15,718 nt of DNA from an uncultured Clostridia bacterium. GTDB taxonomy: Bacteria; Bacillota; Clostridia; Oscillospirales; Ruminococcaceae. Numbering within the stretch: the stretch's first letter is position 1; each line of letters starts with the position of its first letter. The stretch is from the NCBI GenBank assembly GCA_947302065.1, contig CAMYUO010000008.1, positions 1 through 15,718 on the forward strand, given 5' to 3'. The translations under genes and the position numbers were made by a program. The notes under the pieces are model-generated. The model was not told where the DNA came from, searched no databases, and saw nothing but the letters and a program-made list of their open reading frames with translations. Positions 1-6,812 of the stretch are shown piece after piece.

Positions 1-191
1 GTATTGAATATATAGTCATATTTTTCATCGGCACTTTCGGGAGCGTTTTCTCTGCCGATATATTTCATCGGTATTATCGCAAGGTCAAAGTCAAGATCCT
101 CAGCTGCTGACATCGCACCCTTGGCGATGTTCCTGCTGAACTGGTCTGACAGGCTTGCGATAACAAGTCCCACTTTATAGCGATGTGTCAT
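1..191 (-). CDS. Partial sensor/regulator with LacI or periplasmic-binding-like domain (N-terminus only)
   Basis: Only the first 63 codons are in the window; the gene runs off the left edge. The protein begins MTHRYKVGLVIASLSDQFSR and continues with a helix of the form NIAKGAMSAAEDLDFDLAII. This is the beta-strand, helix, beta-strand opening of LacI/ribose-binding type (Peripla_BP) domains. There is no signal peptide and no DNA-binding helix before the domain, so it acts inside the cell or sits at the front of a longer signalling protein. Clostridia have cytoplasmic proteins that join such a domain to GGDEF or histidine kinase modules, which is one possible identity. The ATG at 189-191 is chosen because a GGGAGG-type ribosome site lies 10 bases upstream (201-206, read on minus). 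It is transcribed away from hom and has its own promoter. Function and ligand cannot be told from this fragment. Confidence 0.6.
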   Translation of the reverse strand, partial: MTHRYKVGLVIASLSDQFSRNIAKGAMSAAEDLDFDLAIIPMKYIGRENAPESADEKYDYIFN

Positions 192-264
192 ACGCTCGAT
201 CCTCCCGTTTCGTTTTTTCTGTCTCATTCTTTCTTCGTTGTATTCAAATATTTTTAACATTAAC

Positions 265-293
265 AGTATAACATATCCACCTTGTTTTTGCAA
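265..293 (-). promoter_or_regulatory. Sigma-A type promoter for the leftmost gene
   Basis: On the minus strand a -35 box TTGCAA (288-293) is followed by a 17-base spacer and a -10 box TATACT (265-270). TG one base before the -10 gives an extended -10 element. Transcription would start near 257 and leave a leader of about 65 bases before the ATG at 191. The rest of 192-460 shows no gene; it holds one TTGTGCAA octamer at 341-348 that recurs as half-sites upstream of the V-ATPase operon. Confidence 0.65.
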
Positions 294-463
294 CAGTTTT
301 TTGCACTTTTTGTAAACTGCGCAGCATCAAGCATTTGCGATTGTGCAAGTTATCAAAAGACAGGCGTCGGATATTGTTAATCCTGCATATTTTATTAATA
401 CATCAAACGAAAGCGTAAAATATTAAACATATCGGAACAAGGGCAGATACGGCTTATGGGCAC

Positions 464-496
464 AAAAAAGAACAGCAGATCTGCTCTGCTGTTCTT
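464..496 (-). terminator. Intrinsic terminator of the pheB-hom unit
   Basis: Read on the minus strand just after the hom stop codon, a perfect 12-bp stem (AAGAACAGCAGA at 468-479 pairing with TCTGCTGTTCTT at 485-496) with a 5-base loop is followed by a run of six T. This is a textbook Rho-independent terminator, 12 bases downstream of hom. Confidence 0.85.
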
Positions 497-507
497 CGGG
501 TCAGCTA

Positions 508-1749
508 TTACTGATAAATTCTTATCTTGCTCTTTATATCGGCTGTTTTTGAGAGTATCTCAAGGTTGTTGTCGATATCCGCCTCTTTCATATTCGGTGT
601 GATGAAAGCGAGCTCGTTGTCGGGTCTGCCCTGGCGCTCGATGTACATCAGCTTGCCGAACATCTCGGAGAGCGAGCCTTTGAGCGACTCTGCATTATCA
701 GCCTGAAGTCTGACATAAACAGATGTGTTTGTCTGTTTGTAAGGAACGACAAAGCTCCTGTCGGCGCTGTCCTCCCAGTTGATAGCAAGAACTGTCTGCG
801 GGTGCTTGAGGCAGTCGATGATATCGCCGACAACCGCAGATGCGGTCGGCAGCTTGCCTGCGCCCTGACCGTAGAACATTACGTTGCCAACGCCGTCGCC
901 GACAACGCTGATAGCATTGTAAACGTCGTCAACGCTTGCGAGCAGGTTGGACTTGGGAACGAATCTCGGGCAGACGATAGCCTTGAGCTTGCCGTCCTCG
1001 AGCTTCTTTACCGAGCCGATGAGCTTGATGACATAGCCTGCGTTATCCGCATACTCAACGTCATCGAGAGTTATTCTTGTGATGCCCGAGCAGTGTACCA
1101 TTTCGGGATAGATATGCTTGCCGTATGCCAGCGAGCCGAGGATGCAGATCTTTCTGCAAGCGTCCTCGCCCTCGACGTCAGCCGTCGGGTCAGCCTCTGC
1201 ATAGCCAAGCTCCTGCGCCTTTTTGAGCGCATCGTCAAAGGACATCTGCTCCTTTATCATCTTTGTGAGGATAAAGTTCGTTGTGCCGTTGAGGATACCC
1301 GAGATCTGGAGTATCTCGTTGCCTGCGAGGCACTTGTTGATAGGTCTGAGGATAGGGATACCGCCGCCTACGCTTGCCTCGAACAGATAGTTGCACTTGT
1401 GCGCTTTTGCAAGTGCGATAAGCTCTGCACCCTTTGCAGCAACCAGCGCCTTGTTCGATGTGACAACGCTCTTGCCTGCTTCGAGCAGCTTCTTTGTATA
1501 TTCATAAGCAAAGGTCGTTCCGCCTACTACCTCTGCAACGACAGTTACCTCGTCGTCGTTCAGGATAGTATCAAAATCCTTTATCATCCTGTCTGCAAAC
1601 GGTGAATCGGGGAAATCCCTCAGATCGAGGATATACTTGATATCGCAATCCTTGCCGACCTTTTTGGATATCGACTCACGGTTCTTCATAAACAGCTCAA
1701 CTGTTCCCGAACCTACCGTACCATAACCTATTACCGCAACTTTACACAT
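508..1749 (-). CDS. hom: Homoserine dehydrogenase with C-terminal ACT domain
   Basis: Reduces aspartate semialdehyde to homoserine with NAD(P)H, the branch-point step toward threonine and methionine, in the cytoplasm. The 413-residue length fits the monofunctional Gram-positive enzyme. An N-terminal Rossmann fold carries GYGTVGSG (residues 8-15). SNKALVA (98-104) is the conserved cofactor-domain segment. The catalytic domain has the family signature around GYAEADPTADVEGEDACRK (182-200), where Asp196 and Lys200 align with the catalytic pair known from yeast homoserine dehydrogenase. Residues from about 345 to the end form an ACT domain, which in this family mediates threonine feedback. The ATG at 1749 has a GAGGAAAGG ribosome site about 10 bases upstream. 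It lies 38 bases after the PheB-type gene and is very likely co-transcribed with it. Nothing looks damaged. Confidence 0.95.
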   Translation of the reverse strand: MCKVAVIGYGTVGSGTVELFMKNRESISKKVGKDCDIKYILDLRDFPDSPFADRMIKDFDTILNDDEVTVVAEVVGGTTFAYEYTKKLLEAGKSVVTSNKALVAAKGAELIALAKAHKCNYLFEASVGGGIPILRPINKCLAGNEILQISGILNGTTNFILTKMIKEQMSFDDALKKAQELGYAEADPTADVEGEDACRKICILGSLAYGKHIYPEMVHCSGITRITLDDVEYADNAGYVIKLIGSVKKLEDGKLKAIVCPRFVPKSNLLASVDDVYNAISVVGDGVGNVMFYGQGAGKLPTASAVVGDIIDCLKHPQTVLAINWEDSADRSFVVPYKQTNTSVYVRLQADNAESLKGSLSEMFGKLMYIERQGRPDNELAFITPNMKEADIDNNLEILSKTADIKSKIRIYQ

Positions 1750-1787
1750 AAATTTGACCTTTCCTCTCTGTTTGCTTTGCTTGTGTT

Positions 1788-2234
1788 TTATTCGCCCGAA
1801 ATGAGCTTGACGTCAACGACGCCGCCGACCTTGCCAAGCTCGCTTTTAAGCTCGACAGCGGATACCGAATCCCTGTCAAAACGTACCGACACGGTGACCG
1901 TTGCCACCGAATCGACGGGGATATTCTGATTTATTGTAAGTATATTCGTGCCAAGCTCGTACAGCTTTGCGATGATCGAGCTGAGCACGCCCTTTTCATC
2001 ACGCAGGATCAGATATATCGACAGGATGTTGTTCGTGAGCTGCTCTTCATAGTTGAATACACAGTCCTTGTACTTGTAGTAAGCGCTGCGTGAAATGCCG
2101 ACCGCCCTGCATGCCTCTGCAGATGTCGCAGCCTCGCCTCTTGCCCGCATACCCTTTGCTGTAAGCACTTTCATGATTATCTCGGGTAAGACCTCGCTGC
2201 TGACGATCACCAGCTTGCTATCATTTCCTGCCAT
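1788..2234 (-). CDS. pheB: ACT domain-containing protein of the PheB/UPF0735 family
   Basis: A 148-residue protein in two parts. Residues about 25-56 look like a helix-turn-helix, with the segment AVGISRSAYYKYKDCVF as the recognition-like stretch. Residues about 72-146 form an ACT domain (LSIYLILRDEKGVLSSIIAK and the following strands). This matches the UPF0735/PheB family, which in Bacillus sits beside pheA and elsewhere beside hom or thrB. No enzymatic activity is established for it; an amino-acid-sensing regulatory role is the usual inference. The ATG at 2232-2234 follows a strong AGGAGGTGG ribosome site. As first gene of the unit it is driven by the promoter at 2278-2306 and precedes hom by 38 bases, so it may sense threonine, methionine or an aromatic amino acid to adjust that branch. 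Family assignment is solid; the role is inferred. Confidence 0.85.
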   Translation of the reverse strand: MAGNDSKLVIVSSEVLPEIIMKVLTAKGMRARGEAATSAEACRAVGISRSAYYKYKDCVFNYEEQLTNNILSIYLILRDEKGVLSSIIAKLYELGTNILTINQNIPVDSVATVTVSVRFDRDSVSAVELKSELGKVGGVVDVKLISGE

Positions 2235-2277
2235 TTAAGTCCACCTCCTGCGCACAGATGTACTCGTGATAAATACG

Positions 2278-2306
2278 AATATAACACTTTTGAAGGATTT
2301 TGTCAA
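2278..2306 (-). promoter_or_regulatory. Near-consensus promoter of pheB-hom
   Basis: On the minus strand a perfect TTGACA (2301-2306) is followed by exactly 17 bases and TATATT (2278-2283). Transcription would begin near 2271, giving a short leader of about 36 bases that ends in the AGGAGGTGG ribosome site. There is no room for a riboswitch or T-box between promoter and start, so control must act at the promoter or by another route. Confidence 0.85.
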
Positions 2307-2505
2307 GCAATTGCAGTGCCCGTTACAAGAGAAAAAAGCCCATTTGCCTTGACTTTTTATGTGCGTTTTGCACAGACTGACTATATCTTGTGCCCGGCGA
2401 TGCACAAAGCACAATACATTGAGGTTGAAATGTCGGTTTTTTGCGGGTCTGCGCAGCCTTATTAATGAATTTGTTACAAAAACGATTTCGTTAATAATAT
2501 TATGC

Positions 2506-2534
2506 TTGTTATAGTTATTAAAAAGGTGTAAAAT
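2506..2534 (+). promoter_or_regulatory. Promoter of the V-ATPase operon
   Basis: A -35 box TTGTTA (2506-2511), a 17-base spacer and a -10 box TAAAAT (2529-2534) sit about 50 bases before the first gene; transcription would start near 2541. A second, weaker pair lies upstream (TTGTTA at 2471-2476, TAATAT at 2495-2500). Between and around them are an inverted repeat ATTAATGAA/TTCGTTAAT (2461-2469 and 2488-2496) and a 13-base palindrome TCATTAATAATGA (2556-2568). Either could be an operator; none matches a regulator I can name. Confidence 0.6.
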
Positions 2535-2582
2535 ATAGCTTAGAATTTTTAATTTTCATTAATAATGATCGGAAGTGATTTG

Positions 2583-2894
2583 ATGGACATTATCTCTGAG
2601 ATACTCGAAACAGACAGACTTGCGGACGAAAAGATAATCAAGGCTCACGAAAAGCAAGCCGAGCTTGAACAGCAGACACAGGCGGAGATCGAGCGTTTCA
2701 AGGCGCAGACGCAGGAGCGCATAGAGAGCTACCGCAAAAAGACCGAGTCACGCACAAAGTCCGAATCCGACGGGCAGATCGCAAAGATCGCCAAAGAGGA
2801 GCAGGAAAAGATCGAGAAGATAGATGAGCTTTATGCCAACAAGCACAAGAAATGGGAGAAAGTCATCTACGAAAAAGTGATAGCAAGCGAATAA
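2583..2894 (+). CDS. Coiled-coil protein, probable V-ATPase peripheral stalk subunit (G/H-like)
   Basis: A 103-residue, highly charged protein, almost entirely heptad-like helix rich in Glu, Lys, Gln and Ala (for example EKQAELEQQTQAEIERF). It has no membrane segment. Prokaryotic A/V-type ATPases have a small coiled-coil subunit (G in Thermus, H in archaea, NtpF in Enterococcus) that pairs with subunit E to form the peripheral stalk, and it is typically encoded first in the operon, as here. Sequence identity in such proteins is weak, so the call rests on size, coiled-coil character and position. I chose ATG 2583 because GGAAGTGA (2571-2578) is correctly spaced from it; an in-frame ATG at 2565 would add six residues but lacks a ribosome site. 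A hairpin-rich gap of 236 bases separates it from subunit C. Confidence 0.7.
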   Translation: MDIISEILETDRLADEKIIKAHEKQAELEQQTQAEIERFKAQTQERIESYRKKTESRTKSESDGQIAKIAKEEQEKIEKIDELYANKHKKWEKVIYEKVIASE

Positions 2895-2903
2895 TAAAAA
2901 CCG

Positions 2904-2964
2904 GCTTGTTCTGAATTCGTCTCTCGGCAATTGTTTTTGCGTGAGCGAGTTCTTTCGGACAAGC
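2904..2964. repeat. Imperfect inverted repeat in the G-C gene gap
   Basis: GCTTGTTCTGAA (2904-2915) can pair with TTTCGGACAAGC (2953-2964) over 12 positions with one mismatch and two G-U pairs. It stands just after the stop of the stalk gene and before the stronger element at 2991-3096. There is no following T run, so it does not look like a terminator. Confidence 0.4.
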
Positions 2965-2990
2965 GCTTCTTCCAAACTCTTTCTGAGTCC

Positions 2991-3096
2991 CTACTATTTT
3001 TCACTGTCGGGGACTTGCTCCCCAACAGTGAAAAATCAATAAGAGGTTTCTGAAGGGGGTTTGGGGGAAACTCTTCTCCAAAAGAGTTTCCCCCAA
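2991..3096 (+). repeat. Double-hairpin repeat, copy 1 (forward)
   Basis: Two strong hairpins joined by a purine-rich linker. Hairpin B (2996-3036) has a 12-bp stem ATTTTTCACTGT/ACAGTGAAAAAT, one mismatch and an inner GGGGA/TCCCC stem. Hairpin A (3061-3096) has a perfect 15-bp stem TTGGGGGAAACTCTT with a 6-base loop. The linker at 3037-3060 recurs, reversed, in copy 2 at 6651-6679. Neither hairpin is followed by a T run. The element lies inside the operon between the stalk gene and subunit C. It carries no protein gene and resembles small dispersed intergenic repeats of gut Clostridia. Confidence 0.75.
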
Positions 3097-3130
3097 CCAA
3101 AAGACAACTTGCGGAAAGGAGGATACGCAG

Positions 3131-4162
3131 ATGCTTGACGGGCTTTCGTCAAATGCGACAGTTGCAAAGATACGTTCTCTGCACGGAAAGATGCTCACAA
3201 AAGAAAACTACCACGAAATGCTGACAAGGCGCAATGTTCCCGAGATAGCGGAGTATCTTTCTTCCACACCACGATACAAACAGGTGCTCAAGGACATCGA
3301 CCCGATAACAGTCCACAGAGGATTCCTCGAGACGCTGCTCGAAAAAGACAACTTTGACACCTACATCAGACTGTGCCAGTTCCAGCAGCTCGATAAGGTC
3401 GCATTCTAAGATTTTCTCGTCGACAAGATCGAGATAAACTGTATCCTTATGCTGATAAACAGCATAAACACGGGCGTTGACAGGTCTTACCTCAATGACC
3501 TGCCGGGATATGTCATCAAGCACACAAAGCTCGACCTGCTCGAGCTGAGCCGTGCAAACGACTTTTCAGAGCTTATGAAACTGCTGCGTGGAACGAAATA
3601 TCACAAGCCGCTGGTGCGTGTGCCTCTTTCGGAAGACGGCACGGTGGATTACACCGAGTGCGAGGTGCGGCTGAGAACGCAGTATTATGCAAACCTCATC
3701 GAAGAGGCAAGAAAAAGCTTTTCGGGCGTGCAGAGCGACGAGGTGGTGCGCATGGTCAAGGCAGACCTCGATTTCAGAAATATGATAAACGCCTACCGAA
3801 TGAAAGCATTCTACGGCTTTACCGCCGAACAGATAAAAACTCATCAGATAAAGATACCAAAGGTCGGAAAAAGACTCGACGCTTACTATGCGCTCGAATC
3901 GCCCGAGCAGATGCTCGAATGGCTCAGCAGGAACGTTATGCATATGGAAGTTACAGACGATGCCGCTGTTGAGCTGAATATCCAGAGGGAAAAGTTCAGA
4001 AAGCTCGAGCACCGCATCTACCGCAGCTTCAACGCTCCTGTCGTGCTGTATGCATTCATGGAGCTTTGCGACTTTGAAACAGCAAATATCATACACATCA
4101 TCGAGGGCATACGCTACGGCGTTGACCCGTCCTATATTGAAAACAACATTTTGATCTGCTGA
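3131..4162 (+). pseudogene. ntpC: V-type ATPase subunit C, interrupted by an in-frame TAA
   Basis: Subunit C is the funnel-shaped piece that joins the central shaft (D/F) to the membrane ring (K). The frame opened by ATG 3131 (ribosome site AAAGGAGG at 3115-3122) reads MLDGLSSNATVAKIRSLHGK and reaches TAA at 3407-3409. Translation of the same frame resumes at once as DFLVDKIEINC and runs without other damage to TGA 4160-4162. The two parts together make 343 codons, close to the usual 330-340 residues, with the stop at codon 93. Family members commonly have an aromatic residue there, so TAT or TAC changed to TAA is the simplest explanation. The downstream part has no credible start of its own: ATG 3449 lies inside a helix and lacks a ribosome site. 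As written, a functional C would require readthrough; otherwise this is a nonsense mutation or a sequence error. Confidence 0.88.
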
Positions 4163-4188
4163 GCGATCAGGAAAGGAGTAATGCTCAA

Positions 4189-6144
4189 GTGGGTATAGAA
4201 AAAATGGAGCTTGTCAGCCTCGTGGGCAAGATGGAAGAGCTTGACCGCTGCCTTGACAAGTGCTGCGAAAGCGGCTGTTTCCACATAGAGCCTGCGTTCT
4301 CGTCCGTGTCAACGGCGAACGGTCTGACGATGCTCAACGAGAAAAACGGCTACACCGCACAGCTCAAAGCTTTTGAACGGCTCGCCGCAGACCTCGGTAT
4401 AGAGCTTGTCGAGACAGACCACAGCGACTATGCACCGAGGACTCCCGAGGAGTTCGCAAAACGTGCCGAGAGCATAGGCGACAGCTTCAAGGAAACAAAT
4501 GACCGCAAAAACGAAGCGCTGCAGAAAATATCTGAAATGACAGGTGCTGTCACGCAGATAAACCACCTCAAAGGTATGAACAGCGACTTCAGGGAGATAT
4601 TCTCCTGCAAATACGTTGCATCAAGGATAGGCAGACTGCCTACCGACAACCTTGAAAAGCTCGATTATTATGACGAGAATTTCTTCTTTATACCGTTTGA
4701 AACGCAGGACCTGTTCTGCTGGGGAGTTTATTTCTGTCCCGTTGAGGACAAGGCGATAGTTGACGACCTGTTCCGCTCGATGTATTTCGAGAGGATACAG
4801 CTGCCCGATTTCGTAGAGGGCGATGCGGATGCCGCCGTAAGACGTCTGACGCAGGAACTTGAAACGCAGCAGAAAGTCGTTGCCGACTGTCAGAAGGAGA
4901 TAGACCTTATAAGCGAGCAGGCAAAGGAAGAGATACTCAAGGCTTACTCAAAGCTGTTTTATCTGCACAGCACTTTCGAGCTGCGCAAAAAGGTCGGCTA
5001 CCTCAGCGGAAAGTTCTACATCAAGGGCTTTGTTCCCAAAAGGGACAAGAAAAGGTTCTCTGAGCTGATGCAGGGATTTGAGTCGGTCACGGTGACATAT
5101 ATGCCGCCTAACACCGATGCGAACTGCACACCGCCGACGATACTCAAAAACAGTTTCCTCACACGCCCGTTCAAGATGCTCGTTGAGATGTACGGTCTGC
5201 CGAATTACGGCGGCTTTAACCCGACGGCATTCGTTGCGGTGACATACACGCTGCTTTTCGGAATAATGTTCGGCGACCTGGGACAAGGCTTCCTCGTTCT
5301 GCTGCTGGGCATCATCGTCGGAAAGAAAGCAAACAAGGACGCAGGCGGAATGATGATCCGATGCGGACTTTCAAGTATGGTGTTCGGAACGCTCTACGGC
5401 TCGGTATTCGGCTTTGAAGAGCTGCTCGATCCGGTCTTTGAGGAGATCGGCATCAGCTTCCTGCCGCTGAAAGCGTTCAAGGAAACAGGATTTATCCTCA
5501 TCACCGCTGTTGCGATAGGTGTTGCGCTGATAATCCTCTCGATGCTGATAAACATTTACATCGGTTTCAAGCAGAAGGATTACGAAAAGGCTATATTCGG
5601 CTGCAACGGGATCGCAGGACTTGTGTTCTACGCTTCACTGGCTGTCGGACTCGTCGGAACGATGATGTTCGATATGAAGATAATGTCCGCACCGTTCGTT
5701 CTCTGCCTGATAGTTATACCGCTTATCTGCATCTTCTGCCGTGTTCCGTTCTCGCTGGCAATGAAATATAAAAAGTTCAGGCTCAGCGCTGACGAGGAAG
5801 AAAAGATGACCATCGGCGGATTCATCGTTGAGAATTTCTTTGAGATGTTCGAGTTTCTGCTTTCATACATCTCAAACACGATGTCCTTCCTCAGAGTCGG
5901 CGGATTCGTTCTGTCGCACGCAGGTATGATGCTCGTTGTAATGACACTCATGGATATGGTGTCATCGACCGCTCAGCCTTTCGTGCTCGTTATCGGAAAC
6001 GCATTTGTAATGGCTATGGAGGGAATGATCGTTGCGATCCAGATAATCCGTCTGGAATTCTACGAGATATTCAGCCGTTTCAACGAAAGCGACGGCGTAC
6101 CGTTTGAACCTGTCGGAGCAAAGTTCTCCGCACAGACCGAATAA
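4189..6144 (+). CDS. ntpI: V-type ATPase subunit I (stator membrane subunit, a-type)
   Basis: The stator half of the ion channel, held against the rotating K ring. The 651-residue length matches bacterial NtpI. Residues 1 to about 325 are the cytoplasmic arm with long coiled-coil stretches; from about 330 there are some seven or eight membrane helices. The segment SFLRVGGFVLSHAGM contains Arg569, the counterpart of the essential arginine of yeast Vph1 (YLRLWALSLAHA). QIIRLEF places a second conserved arginine at 621. Start: GTG 4189, since AGGAG at 4174-4178 is 10 bases upstream, and the nearby ATG 4181 is in another frame and meets a stop after five codons. It follows subunit C by 26 bases and precedes K by 27, so all three share a transcript. 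It appears intact. Confidence 0.95.
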   Translation: MGIEKMELVSLVGKMEELDRCLDKCCESGCFHIEPAFSSVSTANGLTMLNEKNGYTAQLKAFERLAADLGIELVETDHSDYAPRTPEEFAKRAESIGDSFKETNDRKNEALQKISEMTGAVTQINHLKGMNSDFREIFSCKYVASRIGRLPTDNLEKLDYYDENFFFIPFETQDLFCWGVYFCPVEDKAIVDDLFRSMYFERIQLPDFVEGDADAAVRRLTQELETQQKVVADCQKEIDLISEQAKEEILKAYSKLFYLHSTFELRKKVGYLSGKFYIKGFVPKRDKKRFSELMQGFESVTVTYMPPNTDANCTPPTILKNSFLTRPFKMLVEMYGLPNYGGFNPTAFVAVTYTLLFGIMFGDLGQGFLVLLLGIIVGKKANKDAGGMMIRCGLSSMVFGTLYGSVFGFEELLDPVFEEIGISFLPLKAFKETGFILITAVAIGVALIILSMLINIYIGFKQKDYEKAIFGCNGIAGLVFYASLAVGLVGTMMFDMKIMSAPFVLCLIVIPLICIFCRVPFSLAMKYKKFRLSADEEEKMTIGGFIVENFFEMFEFLLSYISNTMSFLRVGGFVLSHAGMMLVVMTLMDMVSSTAQPFVLVIGNAFVMAMEGMIVAIQIIRLEFYEIFSRFNESDGVPFEPVGAKFSAQTE

Positions 6145-6171
6145 ATTCAAAATTGACCGGAGGAAAAAACA

Positions 6172-6606
6172 ATGCTTATTTATTTCTTACCACTTATCGC
6201 AGTTGCACTTCTGTGCGTGCCATTCATTCTTATGGCTAAAAAGATCAAGACAGGAAAAGGCTGCAAGAAAGCTTTCATCGGCAACCTTTGTTCGTTCGGC
6301 GGCGTTATGCTGCTGGCTATCATCATGCCTATCGGCAACTTCGTAAGCGCTGCTTCCGAGGAAGGCGCTGCAGCTGTTATCACAACAGGCGCAGGTCTCG
6401 GTTACCTCGCTGCCGCCCTCGCAGTCGGCCTTGCCTGCGTTGGCTCCGGTATCGCCGTTGCAGCAGGTGCTCCTGCGGCTATCGGTGCAGTTTCCGAGGA
6501 TCCTAAGGCGTTCGTTAAAGCCCTCATCTTCGTCGTTCTCGGTGAAGGTATCGCTCTTTACGGACTGCTCATCTCTATCCTCATAATCTCCAACATTTCC
6601 AAGTAG
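6172..6606 (+). CDS. ntpK: V-type ATPase subunit K (rotor ring proteolipid)
   Basis: Forms the rotating membrane ring that carries ions past subunit I. It has 144 residues and four predicted membrane helices (about 3-21, 38-58, 73-100, 113-139). The second hairpin is the classic proteolipid: a glycine/alanine-rich helix (LAVGLACVGSGIAVAAGAPA), a polar turn SEDPKA, then FVVLGEGIALYGLL with Glu125 as the ion-binding carboxylate. The first hairpin has no buried acidic residue, so the ring should carry one carboxylate per four-helix subunit, as in V-type rings. I see no glutamine at the place where F-type sodium rings have one, but Na versus H coupling cannot be settled by eye. The ribosome site CGGAGG lies 8-13 bases before the ATG. 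A hairpin repeat begins 18 bases after the stop. Confidence 0.95.
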   Translation: MLIYFLPLIAVALLCVPFILMAKKIKTGKGCKKAFIGNLCSFGGVMLLAIIMPIGNFVSAASEEGAAAVITTGAGLGYLAAALAVGLACVGSGIAVAAGAPAAIGAVSEDPKAFVKALIFVVLGEGIALYGLLISILIISNISK

Positions 6607-6624
6607 GTTGGGTATATTGTCGGA

Positions 6625-6727
6625 GGGAACTCTTTTGGAGAAGAGTTCCCCCCGAACCCCCTTCAGAAACCTCTTATTGCTTTTTCGGCACAGAGAGTCT
6701 GCGACTCTCTTTACCGAAAAAGTAGTG
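6625..6727 (-). repeat. Double-hairpin repeat, copy 2 (inverted relative to copy 1)
   Basis: Read on the minus strand, this has the same parts in the same order as 2991-3096. It opens with CTACT and hairpin B (6680-6722; stem CTTTTTCGG/CCGAAAAAG with inner AGAGAGTC/GACTCTCT). Then comes the linker ataagaggtttctgaagggg and its continuation (6651-6679), then hairpin A (6625-6650; 10-bp stem GGGAACTCTT). The linker agrees at almost every base with copy 1. The hairpin B stem differs in sequence but is still fully paired, and hairpin A keeps the CTCTT...AAGAG core. It sits between K and F. The rest of the gap to 6812 holds no gene. Confidence 0.75.
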
Positions 6728-6812
6728 AAAGTGCCGAGGGAGTACAAGGAGAATTCTTTTCAGAAGAACACCCCCGACTATATACCAAGCGACTTAAAAA
6801 GGACGAAAGAAA

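Noticed and set aside
802..1605. A 267-codon open frame on the plus strand across hom
   Set aside because: It is the antisense shadow of homoserine dehydrogenase: no ribosome site, no recognisable domain, cysteine- and aspartate-rich composition typical of the complementary frame.
3061..3096. The 15-bp hairpin before subunit C as an intrinsic terminator
   Set aside because: The stem ends in CCCCCAACC without a T run, and the downstream genes belong to the same complex, so termination there makes little sense.
3407..3409. Reassigned stop codon
   Set aside because: TAA, TAG and TGA all end other genes in the window at the expected places, so none is globally recoded; selenocysteine and pyrrolysine use TGA and TAG, not TAA.
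3449..4162. The second half of subunit C as a separate gene starting at ATG 3449
   Set aside because: No ribosome site precedes it, it starts inside a conserved helix, and the codons between 3410 and 3448 already read as family-like protein in the same frame.
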